NCBI RefSeq assembly: GCF_007845645.1
Contig: NZ_VCQV01000003.1
Coordinates: 62,001 to 126,000, forward strand
Direction: 5' to 3'
DNA length: 64,000 nt
Origin: Leekyejoonella antrihumi
Lineage (GTDB): Bacteria; Actinomycetota; Actinomycetes; Actinomycetales; Dermatophilaceae
The notes beneath the pieces are model-generated. The model saw only the letters and a list, made by a program, of their open reading frames with translations. It had not been told where the DNA came from and did no database searches. The translations under genes were made by a program, and so were the position numbers. This document shows, piece by piece, positions 47,420 to 56,244 of the stretch; within the stretch, counting starts at the first letter, position 1; the number at the start of each line of letters is the position of its first letter.

Positions 47420-47517
47420 CTGGTGAGATCTGATCAACATCACGGGCGGCGGCACGTGACGAGCGGTATCCAGGCGGTGCAGTCCCAATCAGAGGGTGCC
47501 GGGACAGCCTCGGACGG

Positions 47518-48003
47518 TCACGGCTGCAATCGTTCGTCTCGTCGCCGGTGATGGTTCCCTAACCGACACCGCTTTGTGGAACACGCACCACCCCGACGAG
47601 ACGGGAGTATCTCTCGCGCACCAAACTCTTCCCACGTCCACAGCGCCGGGGATCCGACCTCGGCGGACAAGTGCAGAAGGCGACCTTCGAAGACGATAGC
47701 CACGTGAGCACCCCACGCCTTGCTGCTCGGGTTGAAGAGCGCGAGATCGAGGCGCTGAGCCTCCGCTCGGCGTGCATGAGCGAATCTCGGGTCGCCCCAG
47801 AGCGCGCTGGAGCGGTGGGGCGGTACCGCGCGACCGAAGAGCGCAAGAACCGCGTACGCATAGCGTTGACAGTTCGCGCCCGAGGAGATCGGCCAGGTCG
47901 TGTCGGCTCCAGGATGCGAAGCCTGGTCGTAGGGGGCGGCCCCCACCCAGTCCGGCCAGCCGGACGACGGAGCGCAGCCCAGCTCAGAGAGAATCACGAC
48001 CAC
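47518..48003 (-). CDS. NlpC/P60-like cysteine hydrolase family protein, C-terminus frameshifted
   Basis: 161 residues. Start region VVILSELGCAPSSGWPDW; catalytic Cys in SGANCQRYAYAVLALFG and His in WGAHVAIVFEGRLLHLS, the order of a papain-like amidase; WTWEEFGARE near the end. The conserved C-terminal continuation (RYSRLVGVVRVPQSG) lies in the next frame, ending near 47559, so one base is missing or added near 47620. Relatives in Actinobacteria are uncharacterised cell-wall-hydrolase-like proteins. No signal peptide. Confidence 0.65.
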   Translation of the reverse strand: MVVILSELGCAPSSGWPDWVGAAPYDQASHPGADTTWPISSGANCQRYAYAVLALFGRAVPPHRSSALWGDPRFAHARRAEAQRLDLALFNPSSKAWGAHVAIVFEGRLLHLSAEVGSPALWTWEEFGAREILPSRRGGACSTKRCRLGNHHRRRDERLQP

Positions 48004-48136
48004 ACTGCGATCTCACCACGTCCGGATCGAGGTCGGCGGGTAAGCCTGCCAACGGTCAGACAAACTGCCGCCCACAAGACAATCGGCCATCCATGGATCT
48101 CTCGTCGAAGACGGCGGTTACCGGTGGTGACGGGCC

Positions 48137-48616
48137 CTACCGGTCTTGACCGCCGCGGCCGCCCTGGCTTTGGAAGAACCCATGAATTGCTGCGGCCGGT
48201 AGGACCTGCCCGTCGCTGAGCGTGACGGTCACGCCGCTACGGTAGGCGCTGTTGGCCTGGTCGAGCGGATAGTCGTGCCCATCGTCCGCGTCAACCGGCT
48301 GTGCCCGGGTCTCAACGAGGGTGATGCGCTCAGGCCCGATGGTGTCGGGTAGGTAGCAGAAACCTGACCCCGAGGTCAGCAGCTGCGACTCCTCTATCCC
48401 GGTGATCTCCCACACGTCTATGGGGCCACCCGTGTTGTTCATCCGTGCGAAGAAGTCCACGTCGGACTCGTCTTGGCAAACGAACACGCCGGCTTCCTCA
48501 GCCACGCGGCTGCCAGCTATCCCGGACGCCGTGGACATCCTCGTCCAGTCCAGCCCATTCACCCGGATCGAATCGCGGTTGGCTGTGGAGGAGACATGGA
48601 ACCAGCGGTGCACCAT
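48137..48616 (-). CDS. Conserved hypothetical protein
   Basis: 159 residues. Begins MVHRWFHVSSTANRDSIRVNG then LDWTRMSTASGIAGSR, EAGVFVCQDESDVDFFARMNNTGGPIDVWEITGI (shown here in pieces), GFCYLPDTIGPERITLVE. The HVSS...R...HGLDW / FLC...F / VDVWEV pattern resembles small ADP-ribosyltransferase-like or DUF952-type folds, but I cannot assign it. Start next to no clear ribosome-binding site. Flanked by non-coding DNA. Confidence 0.6.
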   Translation of the reverse strand: MVHRWFHVSSTANRDSIRVNGLDWTRMSTASGIAGSRVAEEAGVFVCQDESDVDFFARMNNTGGPIDVWEITGIEESQLLTSGSGFCYLPDTIGPERITLVETRAQPVDADDGHDYPLDQANSAYRSGVTVTLSDGQVLPAAAIHGFFQSQGGRGGQDR

Positions 48617-49217
48617 GGCAGCCTAAGCGCTGCTGCAAACCGACGCACTGACAATCCGCTCTTGCGGTGTCCGTAGGACGACCGGTGAACGGGATGCCTG
48701 TGACCGTCGTGGTGTCTCGCCTAGCTCGACCGCTTGCAGCGACGGCTGCACCGGCTTCCCGACGGTGCCAACAGTCTTGACTCGTCCGTTGGGAATCTCC
48801 GTTGTCCGGGTATCGGAGTTCGAGTGCGCCGGAGTGTGGCCGATCGGTGCCATCCTGGGCTCGGGTCATAGCCGATCGTGACGATGAGAGTGCGCCGGGC
48901 GGCCATCGGTCGCAACCATTGCAGTCCGCAATGCTCCACTACACGAAACGGGCAGGAGAGGCAGCTGTACATCACCGGCGATGTAGAACTGCCACCTCTC
49001 AGATTTGGGGACCTTGACCGCTACGAAGGTGCGGGCCAGCTCGGAGAGACACTCGATCTCGGCACCGTCATGCTTCTACCTGTTATCCGCGGACAACAGG
49101 TAGACGACGCATGATCGATCCCGCGCTCACGTAATCGCTTGAGTAGGTCGGCCAGATGCTCGGTCGGTTCTCACCTTGTGCGGATACTGGCGCAGGCAGC
49201 TGTATGCGTCCCAGGCA
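48617..49217. other. 600-bp intergenic region with no supported gene
   Basis: Open frames here lack motifs, ribosome-binding sites or consistent codon bias. The only structure I see is a near-perfect 28-bp palindrome at 49076-49103. Confidence 0.6.
49076..49103. promoter_or_regulatory. 28-bp near-perfect palindrome
   Basis: CTACCTGTT (49076-49084), centre TCCGCGGA (49086-49093), AACAGGTAG (49095-49103); only the A/C pair between them is unpaired. No terminator-like T-run. It is 336 bp upstream of the small HTH gene's start on the other strand side, so its target is unclear; a regulator or site-specific recombinase site is possible. Confidence 0.5.
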
Positions 49218-49439
49218 TTACTGACCGTCGAGCAGATCTCCTGGAAGGCGATCCAGCGCGTCAGCGAGCGCCACCAGCCGCACGACTCCAAGGTCCTGCA
49301 ACCCTCTCTCGACCCGACTGACTGTCACCCGATCCACACCGGACGCGGCCGCCAACTCCGCCTGGGACATACCCTGCTCGCGACGCAGCTCCGCCACCCG
49401 GGCGCCAAAGGCGGCCCGCACTTCGGTGGGCTCAGCCAT
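49218..49439 (-). CDS. Small XRE-family helix-turn-helix protein
   Basis: 73 residues from ATG 49439 (GAGGAGG 4-6 bp upstream). Almost entirely a Cro/CI-type helix-turn-helix: RVAELRREQGMSQAELAAASGVDRVTVSRVERG (helices 1-3; motif core MSQAELAAASGV). Such minimal HTH proteins are often antitoxin-like or phage-type regulators. No partner toxin gene is adjacent. Confidence 0.8.
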   Translation of the reverse strand: MAEPTEVRAAFGARVAELRREQGMSQAELAAASGVDRVTVSRVERGLQDLGVVRLVALADALDRLPGDLLDGQ

Positions 49440-49484
49440 GGCCCCTCCTCGGACTTGCGTACGGAACTCCGACCTCATGCGAAC

Positions 49485-49512
49485 GGCCCGCGACGGTTGT
49501 CCGTCGCGGGCC
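49485..49512 (-). terminator. Terminator downstream of tRNA-Leu
   Basis: GGCCCGCGACGG (49485-49496), 4-nt loop, CCGTCGCGGGCC (49501-49512): perfect 12-bp stem 67 bp past the tRNA 3' end in its direction of transcription. Confidence 0.7.
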
Positions 49513-49578
49513 ATTTCCCCAGGTCAACCCGGGTTTTCGAGTTTGTCGACTCTTTGCGAAAACCGAGCAAACCCTTCT

Positions 49579-49665
49579 TGGTGCGCGAGGGGGGAGTTGA
49601 ACCCCCACGCCCTTTCGGGCACACGGACCTGAACCGTGCGCGTCTGCCTATTCCGCCACTCGCGC
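49579..49665 (-). tRNA. tRNA-Leu(CAG)
   Basis: Reverse strand begins GCGCGAG (49665 down) and ends CTCGCGC followed by A and an encoded CCA (49579-49581). D-loop TGGCGGAATAGGCAGACGC, anticodon loop TTCAGGT with anticodon CAG, a long variable arm (TGCCCGAAAGGGCG) typical of class II tRNA-Leu, and T-loop GGTTCAACTCC. 87 nt with CCA. Its position beside fhaA is conserved with other Actinobacteria as I know them; its 3' side marks the end of the accessory region. Confidence 0.97.
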
Positions 49666-49811
49666 GAGTTGCGGGCCCTAGTCTGCCCCTTCGACCCCGG
49701 AATCTCCAAACTGACGTCCCACGGGAGCCCGTGCCTGGGTGGTGAGCGTCAAGTCCACAGTTAGGATTGCGACGCTGAGCGTGCACAGTCGAGACCGGGA
49801 AGGAGGCACCC

Positions 49812-50678
49812 GTGGGCCTGTTCGACAAGTTTGAGCGACGTCTGGAGCAAGGAGTCAACGGAGTTTTTGCCAAGGCATTTCGTTCGGAGGTACAGCCGGT
49901 CGAGATTGCGAGCGCCCTGCGCCGGGCCATGGATGACCGGGCCTCCAGCGTCGGCAAGGGCCACCGCCCGATCGTGCCCAACCTGTTCTCGATCGAGCTC
50001 AGCAGCACCGACTACGTGCGGCTCACCGCCCACCAGGGTGCCCTCTCCGACGAGCTCATCGCGTCCGCGGCCGAGCACGCAGACACGCAGCGCTACCGTC
50101 CGGGCGGACCCGTGACCGTGTCGTTCACCGAGAACGACACGCTGGAGACGGGCGTATTCCGGGTGCGCCCCTCGATCGCGAAACAGGCGTCCGGCGCGCA
50201 TCCCCCCGCAGCCGAGAGGCACTCTTACCAGGAGCCACCGCAGCAACGCCGCGCCGAGCCGGAGCCCTGGCAGGCCGAGCCGTTCTCGGAGCCGGCGCGG
50301 CACCCGTCGCCGGAACCACAGTCGGCACCGCAGCCCACCTCCGCGCTAAACGTCAGCCCGGCCGCGCCCCGCCGGGTGCGGCAGCGCCCCTGGCTGGACA
50401 TCGACGGCGACCGCTACCCGCTCTTCGGCGCCATCACCGTCATCGGCCGGGACGACGACGTCGACGTCATCCTTGACGACCCCGGGATCTCCAGGCGGCA
50501 CAGCGAAATCCGGGTGACGAATGACGGACCGCACCTGATCATGACCCTGAGTGACCTGGGCTCCACCAACGGCACGTTCGTCAACGGCGAGCGCATCAAC
50601 CGTGTCCGCGTCCAGGAGGCCGACCGGATCACCGTCGGCCGCACCTCCATGATCGTCCACGAGGGGGGTCATCGGTGA
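49812..50678 (+). CDS. fhaA: FhaA, DUF3662 and FHA domain protein
   Basis: 288 residues from GTG 49812 (GAAGGAGG upstream). N-terminal DUF3662 domain (VGLFDKFERRLEQGVNGVFAKAF, then VQPVEIASALRRAMDD, IVPNLFSIELS), a Pro/Gln-rich linker around 120-190, and a C-terminal FHA phosphothreonine-binding domain (ITVIGRDDDVDVILDDPGISRRHSEI, LGSTNGTFVNGERI; in pieces). In mycobacteria FhaA binds phosphorylated MviN and pathway kinases to control peptidoglycan synthesis at the pole. First gene of the signalling operon. Confidence 0.96.
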   Translation: MGLFDKFERRLEQGVNGVFAKAFRSEVQPVEIASALRRAMDDRASSVGKGHRPIVPNLFSIELSSTDYVRLTAHQGALSDELIASAAEHADTQRYRPGGPVTVSFTENDTLETGVFRVRPSIAKQASGAHPPAAERHSYQEPPQQRRAEPEPWQAEPFSEPARHPSPEPQSAPQPTSALNVSPAAPRRVRQRPWLDIDGDRYPLFGAITVIGRDDDVDVILDDPGISRRHSEIRVTNDGPHLIMTLSDLGSTNGTFVNGERINRVRVQEADRITVGRTSMIVHEGGHR

Positions 50679-51148
50679 GCGAGCTGACGATCACGGCCAT
50701 CCGGCTCGGGCTGCTGGTGCTGCTGTGGGCGTTCATCTTCAGCATCGTCGGCGTGCTCCGTGGCGACATCTACGGCTCCCGGGTGGTCACCCGCTCCCGA
50801 GACGGCCGATCGACCCGCACCGAGGCGCCGAAGCGTCCGCCGCGCGCAGTGCGCAAGGGTCCAACGCACCTGGCTGTGGTCGACGGGTCCATGCGCGGCA
50901 TCACCGTCCCGCTCGCCGAGAGCGGCGTGCTGATCGGGCGCAACCCCGAGTGCACCCTGGTGCTGAGTGACGACTTCGCCTCGGGTCGGCACGCCCGCGT
51001 CTACCGCGACGGCGACGGCTGGTTCGTCGATGATCTCGGCTCGACCAACGGCACCTTCGTCGGCAATCAGCGCGTCGGTGAGCACCTGCCCCTGACCGAA
51101 GGCGCCCACATCCGCATCGGACGCACCGTCCTCGAGGTCAGGAAGTAG
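50675..51148 (+). CDS. fhaB: FhaB/FipA, membrane-anchored FHA protein
   Basis: 157 residues, GTGA overlap with fhaA. One N-terminal helix (LGLLVLLWAFIFSIVGVL), a basic linker, then an FHA domain with LIGRNPECTLVL, SGRHARVY and LGSTNGTFVGNQRV. In mycobacteria it links PknA/B signalling to the divisome (FtsZ-FtsQ). The conserved phospho-acceptor Thr cannot be fixed from sequence alone. Confidence 0.95.
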   Translation: MSELTITAIRLGLLVLLWAFIFSIVGVLRGDIYGSRVVTRSRDGRSTRTEAPKRPPRAVRKGPTHLAVVDGSMRGITVPLAESGVLIGRNPECTLVLSDDFASGRHARVYRDGDGWFVDDLGSTNGTFVGNQRVGEHLPLTEGAHIRIGRTVLEVRK

Positions 51149-51153
51149 GACGT

Positions 51154-52431
51154 ATGGCAGTCGCCCTGCGGTATGCGGCGCGGACCGACCTCGGTCTCGG
51201 GTCCAAGACGCGCAACGAGGACTCGGCGTACGCCGGACCCGACCTGCTCGTCCTGGCCGACGGGATGGGCGGGCACGCGGCCGGCGACCTCGCCAGCTCC
51301 ACGGTCGTGGCCGAGCTGGTGCACCTGGACGGTGAGGACTACGGGGCCGACGAGGCCCTCCAACGCCTTGCCGGTGCGGTGGCCGACGCCAACCAGCGGC
51401 TGCGCGACGAGATGGACGAGAACACCGAGCTGGAGGGGATGGGCACGACGCTGGTCGCGTTCCTGCGCACCGGCAGCAAGCTCGCCATGGCCAACATCGG
51501 CGACTCTCGCGCCTACCTGCTGCGCGACGGGGTGTTCACCCAGATCACCAAGGACCACTCCTTCGTCCAAGCCCTGCTGGACGACGGGCGCATCACACCG
51601 CAAGAGGCCGAGCACCACCCCCAACGCAACCTGGTCGCCCGCGTCCTGACCGGCCGCGCGGACGACGAGCCCGACCTGTCGATGCGCGAGGCGCACGCCG
51701 GCGACCGTTACCTGCTGTGCTGCGACGGCCTTTCCGACTATGTCGCGGCCGCCACGATCGAGGAGATCGTCGGCCGAAAGGGCCCGCCGGGCGACATCGC
51801 CGACGCCCTCATCGCGATCGCCCTGAAGGCGTCCGCCCGGGACAACGTCACCGTGGTCGTCGCCGACGTGGTGCCCAGCGACGAGCCCACCTCGCATACC
51901 CCGCAGGTCGTCGGCGCGGCATCCGCTCGAGCCATCGGCCTGCCGCCGGCCGAACCCTCTCAGCCACGCACCCCCGCCGAGAAGGCCGCCGCCCTGACCC
52001 GTGAGGCCAACCCTCCGGCCGAGCCTCCGGAGGAGGACGAGCCCACCGGCCCCGTGCTGGCAGAAGAGGGCCCGCATCGATTTCGTCTCCTGCGACGACT
52101 CGGGATCCTCGCGCTGGTCATCACCGTCGTAGCCGTCGGCGCCTGGCTCGGCTACGCGTGGACCCAGCGGCAGTACTACGTCGCCGCCCACAACGGCATG
52201 GTCACCATCTATCAAGGGGTGCCCGAGAACCTCGGCCCCATCTCCTTGCACTCGGTCAACATCACCTCGGACGTTGCCCTGACCGATCTGCCCAACTTCT
52301 ACCAGACCCAGATCGAGGGCACCCTCACCGCCGACAGCAAGCAGGACGCCATTCGCATCGTCGAGCAGATGCGGATGCAGATGGTGAAGTGCCAGATGGC
52401 CCTGCCCGACGGGAGCAGTTGCACCCAGTGA
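51154..52431 (+). CDS. pstP: PstP, PP2C-family Ser/Thr phosphatase
   Basis: 425 residues. PP2C domain 1-240 with metal-binding Asp motifs: DLGLGSKTRNEDSAY, LVLADGMGGHAAGDLAS, TTLVAFL, ANIGDSRAYLLRDG, LLCCDGLSDYV, DNVTVVVADV. Then a Pro/Glu-rich linker, one helix (LGILALVITVVAVGAWLGYAW) and a 100-residue extracytoplasmic domain. Dephosphorylates the PknA/PknB pathway. Overlaps rodA by 4 bp (GTGA). Confidence 0.96.
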   Translation: MAVALRYAARTDLGLGSKTRNEDSAYAGPDLLVLADGMGGHAAGDLASSTVVAELVHLDGEDYGADEALQRLAGAVADANQRLRDEMDENTELEGMGTTLVAFLRTGSKLAMANIGDSRAYLLRDGVFTQITKDHSFVQALLDDGRITPQEAEHHPQRNLVARVLTGRADDEPDLSMREAHAGDRYLLCCDGLSDYVAAATIEEIVGRKGPPGDIADALIAIALKASARDNVTVVVADVVPSDEPTSHTPQVVGAASARAIGLPPAEPSQPRTPAEKAAALTREANPPAEPPEEDEPTGPVLAEEGPHRFRLLRRLGILALVITVVAVGAWLGYAWTQRQYYVAAHNGMVTIYQGVPENLGPISLHSVNITSDVALTDLPNFYQTQIEGTLTADSKQDAIRIVEQMRMQMVKCQMALPDGSSCTQ

Positions 52432-53798
52432 GCACCGTCAGCACCGTCACCCCGCGCACCCGTCGCGGCACCGAACTGGTGCTGCTGATCTTCGCGATCG
52501 CCATCGTCCTGGTCGCCTATGCCAATGTCGGCATCGCGATCAAGAACAGGCTGCCCGCCGACATCGTCCCGATGGGGGTCGGGTTCACCGTGCTCGTGCT
52601 CGCCTTCCACCTCGTGCTGCGCTGGCGCGCGCCATACGCCGACCCGGTTCTGCTGCCCATCGCCACCCTCCTCAACGGGCTCGGGCTGGTGATGATCCAC
52701 CGGCTCGACCTGGCCAACGGGGACACCCTGGGCCAGGGTGCCGCAGTGCGACAGCTCATGTGGAGCGCCCTGTCGATCGTGGTTGCCGCGGTGCTACTGA
52801 TCGTCATCAAGGACCACCGCCGGCTGCGGCGCTACACCTTCACCTTTGCGCTCGGCGGCCTCGTGCTGCTGCTGCTGCCGTTGCTGCCGTTCATCGGACG
52901 CAGCGTGCTCGGCTCGCGCATCTGGATCGGCATCGGCGGATTCTCCTTCCAGCCGAGCGAGATCTCCAAGATCCTGGTCGTCATCTTCTTCGCCAGCTAC
53001 CTGGTGCAGACCCGGGACGCCCTCTCCCTGGTCGGTCGCCGCATCCTCGGCTTCCCCCTGCCGCGCGCTCGTGACATGGGCCCCATCATGATCGCCTGGC
53101 TGGCCAGTCTCGCGGTCCTCGTCTTCGAGTCCGACCTCGGCACGTCCCTGCTCTTCTTCGGCATCTTCGTCGCGATGCTCTACGTCGCCACCGAGCGGCG
53201 GTCCTGGATCGCCATCGGCCTGATCCTCTTCCTCGCCGGCAGCTACATCGCCTACCTGCTCTTCGCCCACTTCCAGGAGCGGGTCACCCTCTGGATAAAC
53301 CCGTTCCATCCAGGCATGAGCGACCAGATCGCCCTCGGACTCATGGGTATGGCGAACGGCGGGCTTTTCGGCACCGGCCTGGGCCAGGGGCATCCCGAGC
53401 TGACCTACTTCGCCAACTCCGACTTCATCATCCCGTCCTTCGGTGAAGAGCTGGGGCTCGTCGGGCTGACCGCGATCATCCTGCTCTACGTGCTTCTGGT
53501 GGAGCGCGGGCTGCGCGCCGGGCTCGCGGCCAGGGACGGGTTCGGCAAGCTGCTGGCCACCGGACTCGGCTTCTCCATCGCGCTGCAGGTGTTCGTGGTC
53601 ATCGGGGGCGTGACCCGGGTCATCCCGCTCACCGGCCTCACCACGCCGTTCATGTCTGCCGGTGGGTCGTCGCTGCTGGCCAACTGGGTGATCATCGCCC
53701 TCCTGCTGCGTGTCAGTGACCAGGCCCGCCAGCCCACGATCGAACAAAGTGGGCCCACGCTCGGCACCGACGACACCCAGGTGGTGAAGACCCGATGA
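52428..53798 (+). CDS. rodA: RodA/FtsW-family SEDS peptidoglycan polymerase
   Basis: 456 residues from GTG 52428, about 12 helices. SEDS landmarks: SFQPSEISKILVVIFFASYL (split: FQPSEISK), LVFESDLGTSLLFFG with the catalytic-site Asp region, GMANGGLFGTGLGQG, FIIPSFGEELGLVGL, LTTPFMSAGGSSLLANW. Forms the glycosyltransferase partner of the class B PBP encoded next, as for the actinobacterial RodA-PbpA pair. Confidence 0.96.
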   Translation: MSTVSTVTPRTRRGTELVLLIFAIAIVLVAYANVGIAIKNRLPADIVPMGVGFTVLVLAFHLVLRWRAPYADPVLLPIATLLNGLGLVMIHRLDLANGDTLGQGAAVRQLMWSALSIVVAAVLLIVIKDHRRLRRYTFTFALGGLVLLLLPLLPFIGRSVLGSRIWIGIGGFSFQPSEISKILVVIFFASYLVQTRDALSLVGRRILGFPLPRARDMGPIMIAWLASLAVLVFESDLGTSLLFFGIFVAMLYVATERRSWIAIGLILFLAGSYIAYLLFAHFQERVTLWINPFHPGMSDQIALGLMGMANGGLFGTGLGQGHPELTYFANSDFIIPSFGEELGLVGLTAIILLYVLLVERGLRAGLAARDGFGKLLATGLGFSIALQVFVVIGGVTRVIPLTGLTTPFMSAGGSSLLANWVIIALLLRVSDQARQPTIEQSGPTLGTDDTQVVKTR

Positions 53799-53835
53799 AT
53801 CACCCCAGCCGCGGAACCAGCTCACCGCCTCCAGT

Positions 53836-53893
53836 TGTGCACTTTCGCCCGAAAGGCGCAGCTAGAGGTGCGCCCCTCGGGCGAAAGTGCACA
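53836..53893. repeat. 58-bp inverted repeat between rodA and pbpA
   Basis: Left arm TGTGCACTTTCGCCCGAAAG... (53836-53860) and right arm ...CGGGCGAAAGTGCACA (53869-53893) are 25-bp arms matching at 23 positions around an 8-nt loop. It lies inside the operon, 14 bp before the pbpA start, so on the mRNA it would form a strong hairpin. Could be an attenuator, an RNase-processing site or an inserted REP/MITE-like unit. Confidence 0.8.
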
Positions 53894-53907
53894 TTCGGGG
53901 GGCCGCA

Positions 53908-55362
53908 GTGAACTCGCCGATCCGCCGCCTGGGGGCCGTCGTCGCCCTGATGTTCTGCGCGCTGCTGGTCGCTGCGACCATCATCCAGTTCGTGCAGGCC
54001 AACTCGCTGGACAACCGGCCCGGCAACCGGCGGACCCTTCTCGCCTCCTACAGCAAGCAGCGCGGTTCGATCCTCGTCGGCGGCAACGCCGTCGCCATCT
54101 CCAAGCCGACCAGCGACGACCTGAAATGGCGTCGGACCTATCCGAACGGCAAGCTCTACGCCGACGTCACCGGTTACTACTCCTTCACCTACGGTGCCAG
54201 CGCCATCGAGCAAGCCGAAGGAGGGCTGCTGTCCGGCAGCTCCGACAGGCTGTTCTACCGCCGCCTGGTCGACGTGATCACCGGCAAACCCCCACAGGGC
54301 GCGAGCGTCGAGCTGACCCTGAATGCCAAGGTGCAACAGGCAGCCGCGGAGGCTCTCGGCAACCAGCGGGGCGCCGTCGTCGCCCTCGATCCGAAGACCG
54401 GCGCCATTCTCGCCATGGTGACCAGCCCGACCTACGACCCGAACCCGCTGGCCAGCCACAACCTGACGTCGGTCTCGAAGTCCTGGACCCAGCTGAACAA
54501 CGCACCGAACAATCCGCTGATCAACCGGGCCATCAACGGCAACCTCTACCCGCCGGGGTCCACCTTCAAGCTGGTCACCAGCGCCGCCGCCCTGGCGAGC
54601 GGCAAGTACACCCCGAACACCACGGTGCCGGGGCCGGCGCGGCTCAAGCTGCCGCAGACCACCGTCTCGCTGCCGACCGATGACGGGCAGCCGTGCGGCC
54701 CGAACGACAAGACCACGCTGATCCACGCGCTCGCGGTCAGCTGCAACACGGCCTATGCCTCCGTCGGGATGAACCTCGGCGCAGCCGCAGTGCGCAACCA
54801 GGCGCAGAAGTTCGGCTGGGGCCAGGACCTGAAGATCCCCCTGGCCGTGACTCCGAGCGTGTTCCCGGCGAACCCCAACCTGCCGGAGCTGGCGCAGTCG
54901 GCCATCGGTCAGTTCGACGTGCGCGCCACGCCGCTGCAGATCGCCATGGTGAGCGCCGCCATCGCCAACAACGGAAAGCTCATGACGCCCTACCTGGTCC
55001 AGACCGTCCGCGACAAGAACCTCGACGTGATCCAAAGCACCGACCCCAAGCTGATGTCGACCGCGGTCCAACCGGGCGTCGCCCAGCAGCTGACGACAAT
55101 GATGGAGGCCGTCGTCAACAGCGGGACCGGCAGCAACGCACGGGTGCCAGGTATGAAGGTGGCCGGCAAGACCGGCACCGCGCAGGTCGGCGGCAACCAG
55201 ATCGCGGACGACTGGTTCACCGGGTTCGCGCCCGCCGACAACCCCCAGGTGGCCGTGGCCGTCGTGGTGGAGAACGGCGGAAACATGAAGCAGGGGTCGT
55301 CGGGCAACACCGTTGCGGCACCGATCGCCCGCAAGGTGATGCAGGCGGTGACCTCGAAATGA
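53908..55362 (+). CDS. pbpA: PbpA, class B penicillin-binding protein
   Basis: 484 residues from GTG 53908. One N-terminal helix (VVALMFCALLVAATIIQF), dimerisation-type region, and a transpeptidase domain with all three active-site motifs: SxxK in PPGSTFKLVTSAAA, SxN in LAVSCNTAYAS, KTG in VAGKTGTAQVG. Cross-links peptidoglycan with RodA; in mycobacteria it is a PknB substrate. Confidence 0.95.
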   Translation: MNSPIRRLGAVVALMFCALLVAATIIQFVQANSLDNRPGNRRTLLASYSKQRGSILVGGNAVAISKPTSDDLKWRRTYPNGKLYADVTGYYSFTYGASAIEQAEGGLLSGSSDRLFYRRLVDVITGKPPQGASVELTLNAKVQQAAAEALGNQRGAVVALDPKTGAILAMVTSPTYDPNPLASHNLTSVSKSWTQLNNAPNNPLINRAINGNLYPPGSTFKLVTSAAALASGKYTPNTTVPGPARLKLPQTTVSLPTDDGQPCGPNDKTTLIHALAVSCNTAYASVGMNLGAAAVRNQAQKFGWGQDLKIPLAVTPSVFPANPNLPELAQSAIGQFDVRATPLQIAMVSAAIANNGKLMTPYLVQTVRDKNLDVIQSTDPKLMSTAVQPGVAQQLTTMMEAVVNSGTGSNARVPGMKVAGKTGTAQVGGNQIADDWFTGFAPADNPQVAVAVVVENGGNMKQGSSGNTVAAPIARKVMQAVTSK

Positions 55363-55417
55363 ACATCCCGAACACGGTGGGCGCCGGCCGGTCACCCGCA
55401 GAGCGGAAGACCGGTCG

Positions 55418-56244
55418 ATGAGCGCGCCTGGAGACCGGCTGAGTGGCCGCTACGTGCTCACCGATCGCATCGCGGCCGGTGGCATGGGTGAGGTGTGGAA
55501 GGCCACCGACGCCATCCTCGGCCGCACGGTGGCGATCAAGCTGCTCAAGGAGGGCCTGACCGACGAGATCGGATTCACCGATCGCTTCCGGGGCGAGGCC
55601 CGGCTGTCCGCCGCCCTCGCCCACGGCAACATCGCCCAGGTCTACGACTACGGCGAGGACGAGGGCATCGCCTACCTCGTCATGGAATACGTGCCTGGCA
55701 TGCCCTTGTCGAAGATCATCGCCGAACGCGCCACGCTGTCTGCAGCGGACACCGTCGGGCTGGTCGCGCAGACGGCCACCGCGCTCACCGACGTCTACTC
55801 CCTGACCGTCGTCGCCTACGAGATGCTGACCGGGTCGCGGCCGTTCTACGCCGACGCGCCCGTGGCGCTGGCCCTCGCGCACGTGAACCAGCCTCCGCCG
55901 CCGCTGCCCCGGTTCGTGCCGCCACCGGTGCGGACCGTCGTGCACGCCGCGCTCGAGAAGGACCCGAGCATCCGCCCGGACTCCGCCGCAGAGTTCGCGC
56001 GGGCGCTGCGCCAGGCGGTCGCCGACAGCGAACGGATGGGATTCAGCCCGTATGCGCAGCCGCCTCGGCCGGCGCCGCGGTCGTGGTCATCGTGGCGATC
56101 GTCATCGGCATCCTGCTCACGAATGGCGGCGGCGACGGTCCGGATGGCGGCGGCGGGCATCCCACCGACACCGGTCCCTTCACCAAAACCATTTCACCTG
56201 TCAGTCTTGGCCAGCCGATGACCACGCCGAAGGAGCTCTGGTGA
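55418..56244 (+). pseudogene. pknA: PknA Ser/Thr kinase with catalytic-core deletion and frameshift
   Basis: N-lobe intact: RIAAGGMGEVWKATD (Gly loop), VAIKLLKEG (Lys), RGEARLSAAL (Glu), VMEYVPGMPLSKII hinge. After VAQTATALT (about residue 128) the sequence jumps in frame to DVYSLTVVAYEML, in the C-lobe beyond the activation segment: the HRD catalytic loop, DFG and activation segment, about 55-60 residues, are gone (junction near 55790). Near 56055 the frame is also wrong: the membrane helix AGAAVVVIVAIVIGILL sits in another frame that ends at 56244, overlapping the pknB start as GTGA. As read (stop 56221) the product is catalytically dead and unanchored. Confidence 0.88.

Noticed and set aside
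49579-49665. Attachment-site duplication of the tRNA-Leu 3' end
   Set aside because: I found no second copy of the tRNA end longer than about 11 bp in the window (one chance match near 10975).
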